This document shows, piece after piece, positions 1 through 10,797 of a stretch of 64,000 bases of DNA. This DNA is from Silene latifolia (taxonomy: Eukaryota > Streptophyta > Magnoliopsida > Caryophyllales > Caryophyllaceae), in assembly GCF_048544455.1 (NCBI RefSeq), contig NC_133534.1, forward strand, positions 36,828,217 through 36,892,216. The letters are read 5' to 3'. The notes below the pieces were generated by a model that saw only the letters and a program-made list of their open reading frames with translations, had not been told where the DNA came from and did not search any database. Numbering within the stretch: position 1 is the first letter of the stretch; each line of letters starts with the position of its first letter. A program made the position numbers and the translations under genes.

Positions 1-1044
1 TTTTAAATAGACACCTAATTCACCCTCTCTCCCTCTTAGGTGCCCTCGTCCGTGACTCTTCAGAACTGAACTGAAGTGAGCTGAAAATAAGCCAGAAAGA
101 ACAGGGTCTTTTGTTTAAACCTTACGAGCAAATGTTTATCAATCTGTTACCTAATGAGTACTCATTTGATAACCCGCTAACACCACCAAACTATCTTATA
201 AAGAAAACAGAAATAATAGTTAATGATTTAATGTTCTTCTATAATATTTACCAAAGGTAATTATTTGGTTTTGTCCGAAAGAAAGTCACTGAATAGGCAA
301 AAGACCGAAAAAGTAAGTGAGTGTAACCATGTAAGCATGGCGACTTTGTCAAGTATAGACAAGTCAAGATGGTTTATAGTTATCCTTCATAGCTTTATAT
401 AGTTCCTTTATTAACTAGTATAGATCTGTGCAATGTATGTACGGTATTTATAAAGTTTTATTTATTTTTCTTGTTTCTAGCTACTTATTATATTTTGATT
501 AGAGAAATAAAAATTTAAATCGTAAGAATTAATGAAATGAGTATTTTTCTGAAAGCTTTTTTTTTTGTTTTTTTACCGAGAAATTAATGATGTTAATTTC
601 CAAATATTTACTAATAATATAATTTTTAGTCTTAATTTTTTATCATATGAGTCAATGAATTTTTAACAAATATTTACTAATAACATATTTTTTTAGAGCA
701 ACTTTTTGTCATAAAAAGTCAATGAATTTTTATCATAAAGTTCTTTAAAAAAACTGTATTTTTTTATCCTAAAAAGATCGGAGATAAATTTGTGTATAAT
801 GTGAAATATTGAATGTTATAAATATTTAAATACAAAAAGATTATGTGCATTTATAACTTATCATGTCCATACCTATAGTATATATGCAAAAAAATATCAA
901 ACACTATTTTAGGAAATATATTTTCGGTGGGAAAAGTTGGAGTTTCGCCTATTCATTTAGTAAATAGGGGATGTCTACTTTAGAATTCCCGGTTACTTTT
1001 CAAGCCATAGTTTATTTCAAATAATCTTGTACTCTATATGATAA
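1..1044. other. Left flank, no gene recognised
   Basis: AT-rich DNA without a convincing reading frame. Around 590-730 the phrase caaatattta ctaataa recurs beside aagtcaatgaattttt, an imperfect tandem repeat. This is the host DNA to the left of the giant MULE. Its natural continuation is at 54672. Confidence 0.6.
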
Positions 1045-1053
1045 TAACAACAA
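1045..1053. repeat. Target site duplication of MULE 1, left copy
   Basis: The nine bases taacaacaa sit directly before the first base of the left terminal repeat. The same nine bases follow the right terminal repeat at 48346-48354. A perfect 9-bp duplication is the hallmark of Mutator-superfamily insertion. Confidence 0.93.
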
Positions 1054-1653
1054 GGAAAAATTACAAATAACCACCACGTATTTACATATTTTTACAAATT
1101 ACCACCACGTATTTGCGTTTTTACAAATAACCCCCAAACTTCAATGTATATTCCCCAATCAACACCGTATTTCTATCCCGAACATCATTTTTCTTATTTT
1201 TCGACTTATTAAGTGACGATTTAAGCGAAATGACAAGACTAACCTCGTTAAACTTGCATTCATGAATCAAATAATCAATTCATTCAATTACCCCAACCTA
1301 ACCTTAAATCCCAAATTTCTTACTCCCTCCGTACCAGACCAATGGTGACACTTACCTAATACGGCCGTACCACACCAATGGTAACATTCCTTATTTGGCT
1401 CACAACATTACCAAATTATCCTTACACCCATTTGATATTTACATAAAATGTCACTACATACCCCCACCTACCAACTCACAATTAAACCAATAATTACATA
1501 CCCCACCTATTTTCTTCCCTCTTTACCCCTTATTTTACCCTCTTTTCTTAAAAATTCCATTTTTACCACGTTACCATTTGTATGGTACGGAGGGAGTATC
1601 TCTTTTCCCCAATTCATTCAATCGATTATTTGTAACTTCCTAAATCGTTCAAT
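1054..1653. repeat. Left terminal inverted repeat of MULE 1
   Basis: Pairs with 48033-48345 read in reverse complement. By eye the match is about 90 percent over about 315 bp once the inserted Stowaway (1323-1596) is removed. Matching stops after the aaatcgttcaat phrase. The first 75 bp contain three copies of a motif close to tacaaataaccaccacgta. Confidence 0.9.
1323..1596. mobile_element. Stowaway MITE (Tc1/mariner type) inside the MULE 1 left TIR
   Basis: The ends are ctccctccgtacca and its reverse complement tggtacggagggag, flanked by TA on both sides. The right MULE terminal repeat has no insertion at the matching point, so it serves as the empty-site control. The internal reading frame at 1448-1660 is only a chance frame through the MITE. 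Confidence 0.9.
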
Positions 1654-2349
1654 ATGTTAAGTTGAGGTCTTAATCCTGGCCTATGAATGTAAATTTGGGG
1701 AATTGAAAGGCTCCGAGCATTAAAATCGTGTTACAAATAATCGATGTGATCGCATAATTTTAGTTTATCTCGACAATTTCATACCATATAGACATGTTCG
1801 TACACATACATGCACTCACATAAACCAACAAATCAAAAAAACCATGCTGGTAATTAAGATAATTTGACCATTGACCTTTCCATTCATATTTCACAAATTC
1901 TTATTTGTGACGGAGATACCCGTCGTAAGCTTGCGACGGGTCAAATACATACCATTTACATGAATGTGGTACCCGTTTGCACAAAACCCTGCGCTGACAG
2001 CACATCAAAAGGGGGCGGCTTACACTGTTTGGCTGAGTATGACTATTGTACTGCAAAGCATTATTTAATTGCCAATTGTACTTGCTTTACCATATTTAAT
2101 TCCAATAAGTGAATTTTGCATTTAATGCTACTGAGTTCTTTGCCCCCCCCCCGCACAACCCTACTTTTATTTCACCATTATTTTGCACAATTTCCTTCCA
2201 TTCACATAATTTTGAACTTCTTTCCACATTTTCTTTTTACTCTCTATAATTTACAACTAAAATGGCGTAAAAATTGCAGTTTATTATTCTCATAATTCTG
2301 AAAAAATGGCGTAAAAATTGCACCTTATTATTCTCATAGTTCGAAAAAA
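1654..2349. promoter_or_regulatory. MULE 1 subterminal region and presumed transposase leader
   Basis: Non-coding. A hairpin-prone GC-rich stretch lies at 1900-1940 and has an inverted relative at 45948-45995. A C-homopolymer lies near 2144. Just before the transposase start, a 45-bp phrase is repeated twice (2261-2349). Each copy carries a minimal upstream frame ATG-GCG-TAA, at 2262 and 2306. A possible TATA-like ctataattt lies near 2244. Confidence 0.5.
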
Positions 2350-5300
2350 ATGGAGGATCTTCAACAAACTTTCACAGAAATGTTAGTTGATGGTGCCCTA
2401 ATCGTTCCAACAACAATGGAAAGTGCAGATAATAATCATGGTGGGATAATTCATCAGCCTTCAACAGAAAACACGACGAGTAAAGGTATGTCTTTTTTTG
2501 TTGAGAACGTAGGGCAAATTATTGTTATTATTAATGTTACTATAATACATCTTAACATCAAGGAAATAACAAGTTTATATTGCATTATATTGATGTGTTT
2601 GTGATATTTGTATTGCATTATATTGATGTGCAAAGTCTCATGGAGTATAAAGTTTGATTTGTGTTATGTTTTATCATCATGAACTGTAATATTAGTTTAT
2701 AGTTTTTCAGTGTACCATATATGTTTGATTTTACTGTAATATAATGGATGTTTATATTTATCGTGTTATTGTCTATACTGTTGGTCCAAATGTCAGCCTG
2801 TCAATTCATTAATTTGAATATTATTTTTAGGTTTTCAGTTCAGCATATGTGTATGATTATAACGGATGTTTAAATATAATGGATGTTTACATTTTCTGTG
2901 TTAATGGCTTTACTGTTAGTCCTAATGTCACCCTGTCAACTATAATGGGTAGAAAAATGTTGGCAACGTAGAGGAAATTTATTGGCTTCTTGTTAAGATG
3001 TTTATACTTTTCTCATAAGGTCACTCTGTCAACTACATTGCATATTGTTATTTATCTGTTTAATGTGTGCATTTTTCTACATAATGTCACCCTGTCAACT
3101 CCATTGGGCCAGCTTACTTGAAAACAAATTTTGTATATCTAACAAATGTGTCTAATTTTCGTCCTAATGTAACCGTGTAACTAGAGTAGGGATGAATATG
3201 TAAATGCAGATGTTGTTATTTATGTTATAAATGTTTACACTTTCTTGCCTAATGTGACCCTGTAAACCTATGCAGGTACAGATTATTCCAAATCCCTATT
3301 GGGAATGAAAGTAGAGAAATGGGAATTAATTTATGAGATGTTTAGAAAACACTCACAGGCCATTGGTTTCAGCATTAGGAAAACAACTTCTCGCAGAGCG
3401 AACGGGCCTGGCACACCCGAAGTCGAGAGATACTTTGTATGTTCATGTGCAGGAGTACATGGAAATGGTAATAGGCGAGACGATAACGGCAATCCTTTGA
3501 GGAATTATGCAGTCACACGTTGCCAATGCAAAGACGATCTAAGGACACAAGTACACGAGGACGGGCAGTGGGAGGTAATGCAACATTTCACATAACATAA
3601 CCATGAACTGACTCCCACTCAATGGCAGCAGCACCACCGCTCGGAGAGGAGAATAACTGATGCTGAGGCAGAGGCTATAAGGGCCTTGACTGAAGCCTTT
3701 GTTGCCCCCTCGGTTCAATACAAAGTGGCAGCTGCTGTAGCAGGGGGCGATGTATTCGTCGGACACACCAAGAGGGATCACATCAACTGTGTTCATAGGC
3801 TGAAGATTAAAGCGATCGAGGGCGGTGACGCAGCCACACTAATTAATCTTCTCACTCAAAGACAAGCTGAGGATCCGGGGTTTTTCTTCCGAGTCCAATT
3901 CAACAAAGAAGGGAGACTCCATCACCTTTTCTGGTATGACTCGATGATGAGGGAGGACTACCGATTGTATCATGATGTTGTCATATTTGACACAACGTAC
4001 CGCACTAATAGGTACAATCTTATTTGTGGCGCTTTTGTCGGTATAAATAACCACTGGTCCAATGTCATGTTTGGGTGTGCTTTCCTATCCGACGAGCAAG
4101 AAGAATCATTCCAATGGTTATTCAATGTGATTAATGAAGCTATGGGTGAGGATGTTCGTCTTGTCTCCATTTTCACTGACCAAGACAAAGCAATGACAAA
4201 TGCAGTTGAAGCGGTATATTCTGTGTCTTACTGTTAAGTTTCGCATGTTGTGTTATCCCACCATTATGTGACCACTTAACTTTGGATAACATTAATCCCA
4301 AATATGATAACAAATTATACTGGTGGAAACGCTGAGGACAAAACTGAAGAGGTCACTATATTAAGATCTTATGTTATTAGCTCAATAAAATATGTCACCA
4401 TATTTTACTAATTCAAATGGGAACTCAAATGACAACAATTTTCCAAACTTTGTCAACATATTTTACTAATCTACCTTTTGATTTAAATTGAAGATGTCAC
4501 CATATGAAGCACTTATGTAATCACATGGAAATAAAAAAATATTTCTATAAACATATGACCTCTATACGCTAACATTATGTTGTGTCCTTAGCAGATATAC
4601 CCAGAACCAGACATAAACTATGTCTAGTTAACTGTTCAATATGTGACCACTTAACATATGTTTAGCTTTTTATTCAAATGGCAACTCAAATGACAACAAT
4701 TGTCCAAAAGTTGACAACATATTTTAATAATCAACTTTTTGAGTTAAGTTGAAGATGTCACCATATGAAGTACTTATGTAACCACATTGAATGGCAACAT
4801 TATCCCCAGATATGTAATCATATTATACTGATGAACTTTTGTGTTAATTTTTAAGATGTCACCATATGAATCCGTTAAGTAATGATATCAATTGAATAGT
4901 GCAAACATAAACATATGACTTCTAAATGCTAACATTTGTCTTCTGTCTCCATACAGATATACCCAGAAAGCAGGCATAGGCTATGCCAATGGCATATCCA
5001 ACAGAACGCCATCTCACACTTTGGACATTTAAAGCATGATAGGACATTCCAGAATTTGTTCAACAAATGTCTTAATGGTTGTTATAACGAAAAGGAATTT
5101 GAAGCGACATGGCAAAGAATGACGACAGAGTATGGTGTTGAAAACCACCCATGGTTCAATAGATTGTACAGTTTACGAATCAAATGGTGCACTGCATTGA
5201 ATAATCAGTATTTCTCAGCGGGTATCCTTTCTTCCCAAAGGAGCGAGAGTACAAATCATGCTATGGGGTTCCAAGCTTCAAAAACAACGTCAGTCACTGA

Positions 5301-6137
5301 ATTCTTTGGCATATTTGAGACGACCGTGACAAGGTGGAGAGGAGAGGAGCGGAAAGAATTCAACTCTATAAGAGCGTCCCCTACATCCGTGTTCCCCCTT
5401 GTAGACCTTCTACAACATGCATCGCAGATATACACTATGGAGCTGTTCCGTGTGTTTGAGAAGGAGTTTGGACTTGCAATGGGCACCCGGGTAGCACTTA
5501 TCACCCATGAAGACACCACCTTAATCTATAGTGTCGACACGGTTGGCAACGAGGGTTTTTCCCATCATGTTACTTATGATTGCGGGAACAACTTGTGCAC
5601 TTGTACTTGCAGGAAGTACCAAGTAATGGGCATCATATGTTACCACATCATATGTGTCCTGCACATGCATTCTGTTCCAGAGATCCCAGCTAGTTGCATA
5701 CACAGGAGGTGGACGAAATTCGCAAAAACGGAGTTCTGGAAACGTTAACTACCTTCTGATATGCACCGAAGTGCCGCAAATGAGGCCATTAATTGGCGAC
5801 GTTCAACACTCACCAATGTCCACAATCTCATAACAAAGAGCCAGAAGGTAATGGAGGCAAGGGTAATTGTGGAGAAGTTCTTTGAGGCGGCAAATGCTGA
5901 AGTAATAGTGTTGCTGCAAAAGCTTACTGTGGACGCCGAAACAAATTAAACACTCAAACAACCGAAGAACGTCTTGTTCTTGATCCTATCCGTGTCACGA
6001 CGAAAGGTAGGAGCGCAAGGAAAAAAAGCGGACTTGGTAAGAAGAAGAAAGCCAAAAAAGTTGCTGCCAACGATGGGGATGCCTACACCCCCAATACCTC
6101 GTCTCCTGTGAACGTCGTTGATATGGTAACATTTTGA
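2350..6137 (+). pseudogene. FAR1/FHY3-type MULE transposase, disrupted
   Basis: This gene would encode the transposase that binds the MULE ends and cuts. I infer exons 2350-2485, 3276-4213 and 4957 onward from AG/GT borders that keep the frame. In order, the product has an N-terminal FAR1 DNA-binding region (VERYFVCSCAG), the MULE DDE domain with DTTYRTNRY and the second acidic site in FTDQDKAM, a later SQRSESTNH segment, and a SWIM zinc finger (CTCTCRKYQ with a CYHIICVLHMH tail) followed by RRWTKFAK. A TAA at 3593-3595 interrupts the FAR1 region between QHFT and HNHELTP. Another TAA at 5746-5748 precedes a same-frame continuation, and the lysine-rich C-terminus near 6000 lies in another frame. 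Everything else in the exons is open, so decay looks recent. Alternative: a domesticated host FRS gene, made unlikely by the element context and the stops. Confidence 0.88.
4415..4985 (+). repeat. Duplicated segment in the last transposase intron with a decoy exon border
   Basis: Roughly 4415-4627 and 4674-4985 are diverged copies of each other. The shared phrases are actcaaatgacaacaatt and gaagatgtcaccatatgaag. The first copy holds an AG acceptor at 4593-4594 followed by a mutated echo of the true third exon start (atatacccagaa), which soon reaches a stop. The second copy holds the functional acceptor ending at 4956. Confidence 0.7.
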
Positions 6138-6884
6138 ACTTTTGCAAACCACAACGCATCAAAGCTGCTGCCACTTAGCCATAGGGCGTGGAAGACATTA
6201 CTGTTGTGACCATTATTGTATTATTTGTTAGGTTATCTAAAATGGTCTGATATTTGTCATTTTGAACTATGTCGTAATGTTTGAAATTATGGTCTCCTTT
6301 TTGGAAAACGATGTACCGAATTAATGTTACCATTATTGTACAATCTGTTAGCAGATCTTAAATGATTAGATAATGGTTTGCACTTTTAAAGGCATGTTGC
6401 CATTCTTGGACTATATGTAACTATAAAAATTTGGTAACATTATTGCTGAAAGTATAAACAGCTTAGGGTTGCCACTCTTTTAAAGTATAGACATTATTCT
6501 TCCAACATATGTTACCAAATACAATATAGTAACATAATTCTTCAAACTGTAAACCATTTGAGTTGGTCCTTAAGTTCATTTTTTCTAAGAAACAATGGTG
6601 AATTACAGGCTGCCTTATGACTCATTTAAATAATGTCCTTACTTTTGCACAATATGATACCATAATTATATGTATACACTTGACATTTTTAACTAATTTA
6701 GCCTATGGAAGGATATGACATTGGCCTTTTAAAATCGTGTTGCCATTCTTGAGATATATGTAACCATATAAAATTCGGTAACATTAGTGCTGAAACTATA
6801 AACAACTTAGGGTTGCCATTCTTTGATAGTCTAGACACTATTCTTGGAACATATGTTACCAAATAGAACATGGTAACATAATTG
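6138..6884. repeat. Tandem non-coding repeat of MULE 1, split by the gypsy insertion
   Basis: A unit of about 345 bp starts near 6391 and again near 6736. Both copies contain ttgccattctt, gaaa(g/c)tataaac, cttagggttgcca and a final catatgttaccaaata. The second copy is cut at 6884 and resumes at 41135. The intact first copy therefore shows the uninterrupted sequence across the retrotransposon insertion site. Confidence 0.75.
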
Positions 6885-9205
6885 TGTGGACCGGGGCCCA
6901 CGGGGGCGCTTGGGAAACAAGCGTTTGCATTTGTGGAGTCGCCACCAATTTATTGTGGAAAATTGGAAACCGTTCGAATACCTCGTGCCATGTCAAGACA
7001 CAAAGTAGTGACATGAACACCAAGAACTCGTTACCCTTAGCATTCTATGTCTATAATGACTCTCGTGGATGCCAATGAACACGGATGTTCACAGAGATCT
7101 GGAGTAAGGGGTGAGGGTACGTATTAGGAAGCTCTTTTGATCGAACACCTAATCCCGCCCGCCTCAATAGCGGCCTCTACTAATGATTAGGGAAATTATT
7201 CATACTTGATATATTGTCAATTTATATGCATGCAATGCAACATCCAACGAATTAATCCTAGCATGTGAGAATTAATACTAAGTCGGTTAACACGTAATTT
7301 AACATACAATTGGGTCGAATTGGGATTTAAGAATTGGTTACATGTGAAAACATACAAGTGATACAATAAAATAAATACAATAAAGAAAATTACAATAATT
7401 ACATCGGATTAATTGATTTATGTCGAAAATACATTTAAAACGGATGGTTTTAGAAAAGAAAGAATAAACGAATAAACGAACAGATTATTAGGTGATAATA
7501 CGAGTAATAGTTAATTAATACGTAATTAATAACTAGGTCAAAGCAACACGGGAGTTCAGGGACAGAAATCAACCAGGAACAGGCGCAGCACAGCTGCGTC
7601 CCTTGGAAGAGGCGCAGCACTTGCTGCGTCCGTTCCTTGGCTCAGTTCTGGATGTGAAGCCGAAATTGCAAATCGTTAATATTCGTTGGTGATTTAATGC
7701 TCGATTAATAATAATTGACTCGTATGAAAGTGATTAACAAATTATTTACATGTGGATGGGTCATAAAAACGATAAACACGGATGAAAACTAATTAAAACA
7801 AATATTTACAAGATACAAGGTTAATTAATGAATTAATTAGGTTAAACAAATTAATTAAGCCAAACAAGTTATTAATGACGAATTAATGATGGTGACAATA
7901 AACAAAAGGTGAAACATATATCAATGACGAATTCCAGAGACTCAATATTGATGAACCGAACCTCTAAAACCTGAATTTGATTTTAAGGACGAAAATCCGC
8001 AAATATGAATTACTTGGGATTTAAGTCGGGATTTATGATGAATTAATTAATTAATGATGGATTACTTACATGTCAGATTATTATGCTTAAGTTATTATGT
8101 CAAAGAAACAACGAACGATTGAAAGCAAAAGAAAAAACAAACAAATTAACAAAAGACGAACGAAGAAGAAAGGAAGCATGAACTGCGGCAGCCTCACGAA
8201 GAGGCGCAGCAGTTTCTGCGTCCTTTCTCGACGTCTGTCTTCTGATAAATCCGTAAAAAGGGTTTAAAAACAAAGTTTTACAAATCGGTTTTAAGAATAC
8301 TTTCGACATAAACCTTACAATATGATTACAATAATAAAGAACAATAAATAAAATAGGGATTATACACCCTCAGACTTAGATGTTTGATGAAACGAGATGA
8401 ACTAAGTTAACGTTTACTGATGCTCGACTCGAATGTAGACGAAAGTGCCCTCTAGGAGGAAAACGAACAGATTGATTAATGTTGATTATTGTGGAGTTGG
8501 TCAAATTGGTCGATCATGCAAAATGAGGCTGGTACTCAGAAGGATCCGAGCTTACGTGGTCGAAAGTTTAAGCACGTAGACGCCAAAAAGTAAGAACGTG
8601 GTCTAGAATGCAAAGGGAGAAGAGAAGGGCGGGCACTATTTATACTAATCACATGGAGGAAATTAGGGTTTTCGGAGAAACTTTGGAAGTGAATCTCGAA
8701 AAGATATGAAAAGATACGAAAAATACGCAGAAAAGGACTTGGGAAGAAGCACAGCAGGCACTGCGTCTCTTGGAAGAGGCGCAGCACTTGCTGCGTCCTT
8801 TCCCAAGTGGTTTCCTCCTGCGGAAGAAAGATTTCCGTGTTTTGGTTATGGAATAACGGATTAATCTTATTTTCCTTAATATTTTGTGTGAATATTACGG
8901 GAAATTATTTGCCAAAGATTAAAAGATTGCGAAAATATGGAATATAAATATCCGGAACATTCCAGAACATTTTGACTCGGTTTTAGAAAATGAAGAGGGT
9001 TTTTTGACCCGGACTCCAAATGTACTCTAATTACTGCCAAAATGACCGTATCGGCACGTAGATGACAATTAAGAGGTAGACATCAGTGTTTGAGCAATCA
9101 CTTGACGATAAACTTACGAACTGTCACAAATCGTTCCGCGTACCAAACATGCGGCCCAATCATCACCAGGTGGTTTGCGGGAGGTGCAGAAATGAGGTAT
9201 CTACA
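6885..9205 (-). repeat. 3' LTR of the outer gypsy
   Basis: About 2.3 kb, matching the 5' LTR at a few percent divergence by eye. On the plus strand it starts tgtggacc and ends ggtatctaca. A minus-strand TATA box (tatttata on plus) is at 8637-8644. It carries several copies of the ggcgcagca...tgctgcgtcc hairpin cassette (about 7582, 7611, 8199, 8748, 8777). Confidence 0.92.
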
Positions 9206-9219
9206 GAGCCCCCACTTTG
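9206..9219 (-). promoter_or_regulatory. Polypurine tract of the outer gypsy
   Basis: The minus strand reads aaagtgggggctc immediately before the 3' LTR start tgtagatacc. It is the expected plus-strand priming site for reverse transcription and confirms the leftward orientation. Confidence 0.82.
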
Positions 9220-9570
9220 ACTGAGGCTTGGACAAGGCGAAAGTCAAAGTATAGCCATCAGATCAATCGAAGATTACAACCTGACGACTATGGCGACGCG
9301 AGGCGGCTCAAGGGGTTTGAACCAGGGACCTGTCGTCAGGAACATTTTAGAGTCTGTCGACTATCGAGGAGGGTCGTTTAAAGTCCATTAGACTACGTAA
9401 GGAGGCTCGCCAGCCATAAGAAGAGACCATACCTGAAATTCCTTGAAACTCCAGGGGAAACAAAGATGCAATATTATGAGAAGACAACAGGACATAGTCT
9501 GGAACTGCTGGGAGAAATCTGCTTGTGGTCGGCTTCAAACAAACTTCGGAAGAGCTTGGGGTCGATGTTG

Positions 9571-9770
9571 ATCTCCATGTCTCAAGAGGGAATGACTGTT
9601 GGTCGTGAACTCTCGCTGGGGGAACATAATCGGGAACTAATCTCCATGTCTCGAGAGGGAATGTCTATCCGTGTACTCTCGCTGGGGGAACATAATCGGG
9701 ATCTGATCTCCATGTCTCGAGAGGGAATGTCTATCCGTGTACTCTCGCTGGGGGAACATAATAAAGGCGT
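9571..9770 (+). repeat. Three-copy tandem repeat of 65-69 bp near the 3' LTR
   Basis: Copies begin at 9571, 9640 and 9705 with atctccatgtctc, and each contains ctcgctgggggaacataat. The last two copies are nearly identical. The open frame through them (9466-9807) only reflects a unit length close to a multiple of three. I do not call it a gene. Confidence 0.85.
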
Positions 9771-10797
9771 GTCGAAACACCTGTCAAAGAAGAACCGCTC
9801 ATTGTGACAAGCTAGGTCTTGGCAAAAATAATATATGGCAATTTGCAGTTGGCTTGAAAATGCGGGTTCGGGCGAAGAATGAATGTCAAACGGACCAAAA
9901 CATGTGATATGGCATCAAGGAAGAAGCGCACCAAAGATGGGCCCACAAATAACGAACTCATAACAAATTTTTGAAAATTCGTATGAAGGGAAGCTGAGGA
10001 AGAGGCGCAGCACTTGCTGCGTATTTCCTGCGTAAAAACCCGATGAAACAGAGGGTTTATTTCATTTATTCGAAACACAAATTCTCAATTTCTCTCTCAA
10101 ATTCCAACCATTTTCGTCAAAATTTGATCCAAAAGCTTGAATTTGCCATGACTAATTGAGGTATATGTATCAATCTTGCATTTATCTTCCGTATTCAATC
10201 AAATGAGAGCGACAAAATTAGGGTTTTCGACCCTAATTAGTCGAAAATTTTGGGCTTTTCCCCCAAATGATTTTGCCTTGCAAAATAGACTTTATAAATG
10301 GCTAATTGGTAATATAAGGATCATAACCATGTATTTGTTTCGAATTTTCATTGAGTTTTGAGCATTTGAGTGAAATTGAGACGGTTTCACGGCTAAACCG
10401 TAAATTTCTTCGAAAATAGCCTTAGGATTGCCCATTTGTGACGAAACTTGATATTTGGAATCCTTGTATGATGGGTAAACTTCCTACCATCTCGAAATTT
10501 TGATTTGTGACGGCTTTTTCAGGACACTTCCTAGGGCATAATCGTCGTTATAACGAAATGCTGCCGAAATTCCGACTCAAACCCATGACTAGGCCTCAAC
10601 TTAGGCTTGACTTGACCCAAATTACCACATGAGCGGTCGGGTTTGTGGGAAAATTGCCAAAGATGGCGAGAAAAAAGAGCGATTTCGGAGCTCCGAAAAT
10701 TCGGAAATCCTCTAATCAAGGCTTGTCGTCACTTGACGCGGCCTAAATTCACTTTAGTTATGTAGGCGACGAAGCTTCTACATCCGGGAGGGATCCC
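9771..10797 (+). promoter_or_regulatory. Region upstream of the antisense PMD gene
   Basis: There is no coding signal. At 9990-10023 it holds the phrase aagctgaggaagaggcgcag followed by the hairpin cassette. The same phrase recurs at 13754-13786 upstream of the second antisense gene. This shared module could be a promoter element; the role is inferred. Confidence 0.4.

Noticed and set aside
9466-9807. A 113-codon frame with internal protein repeats
   Set aside because: The repeats are the DNA tandem units. It lies within the 3' non-coding part of the outer gypsy and has no known domain.
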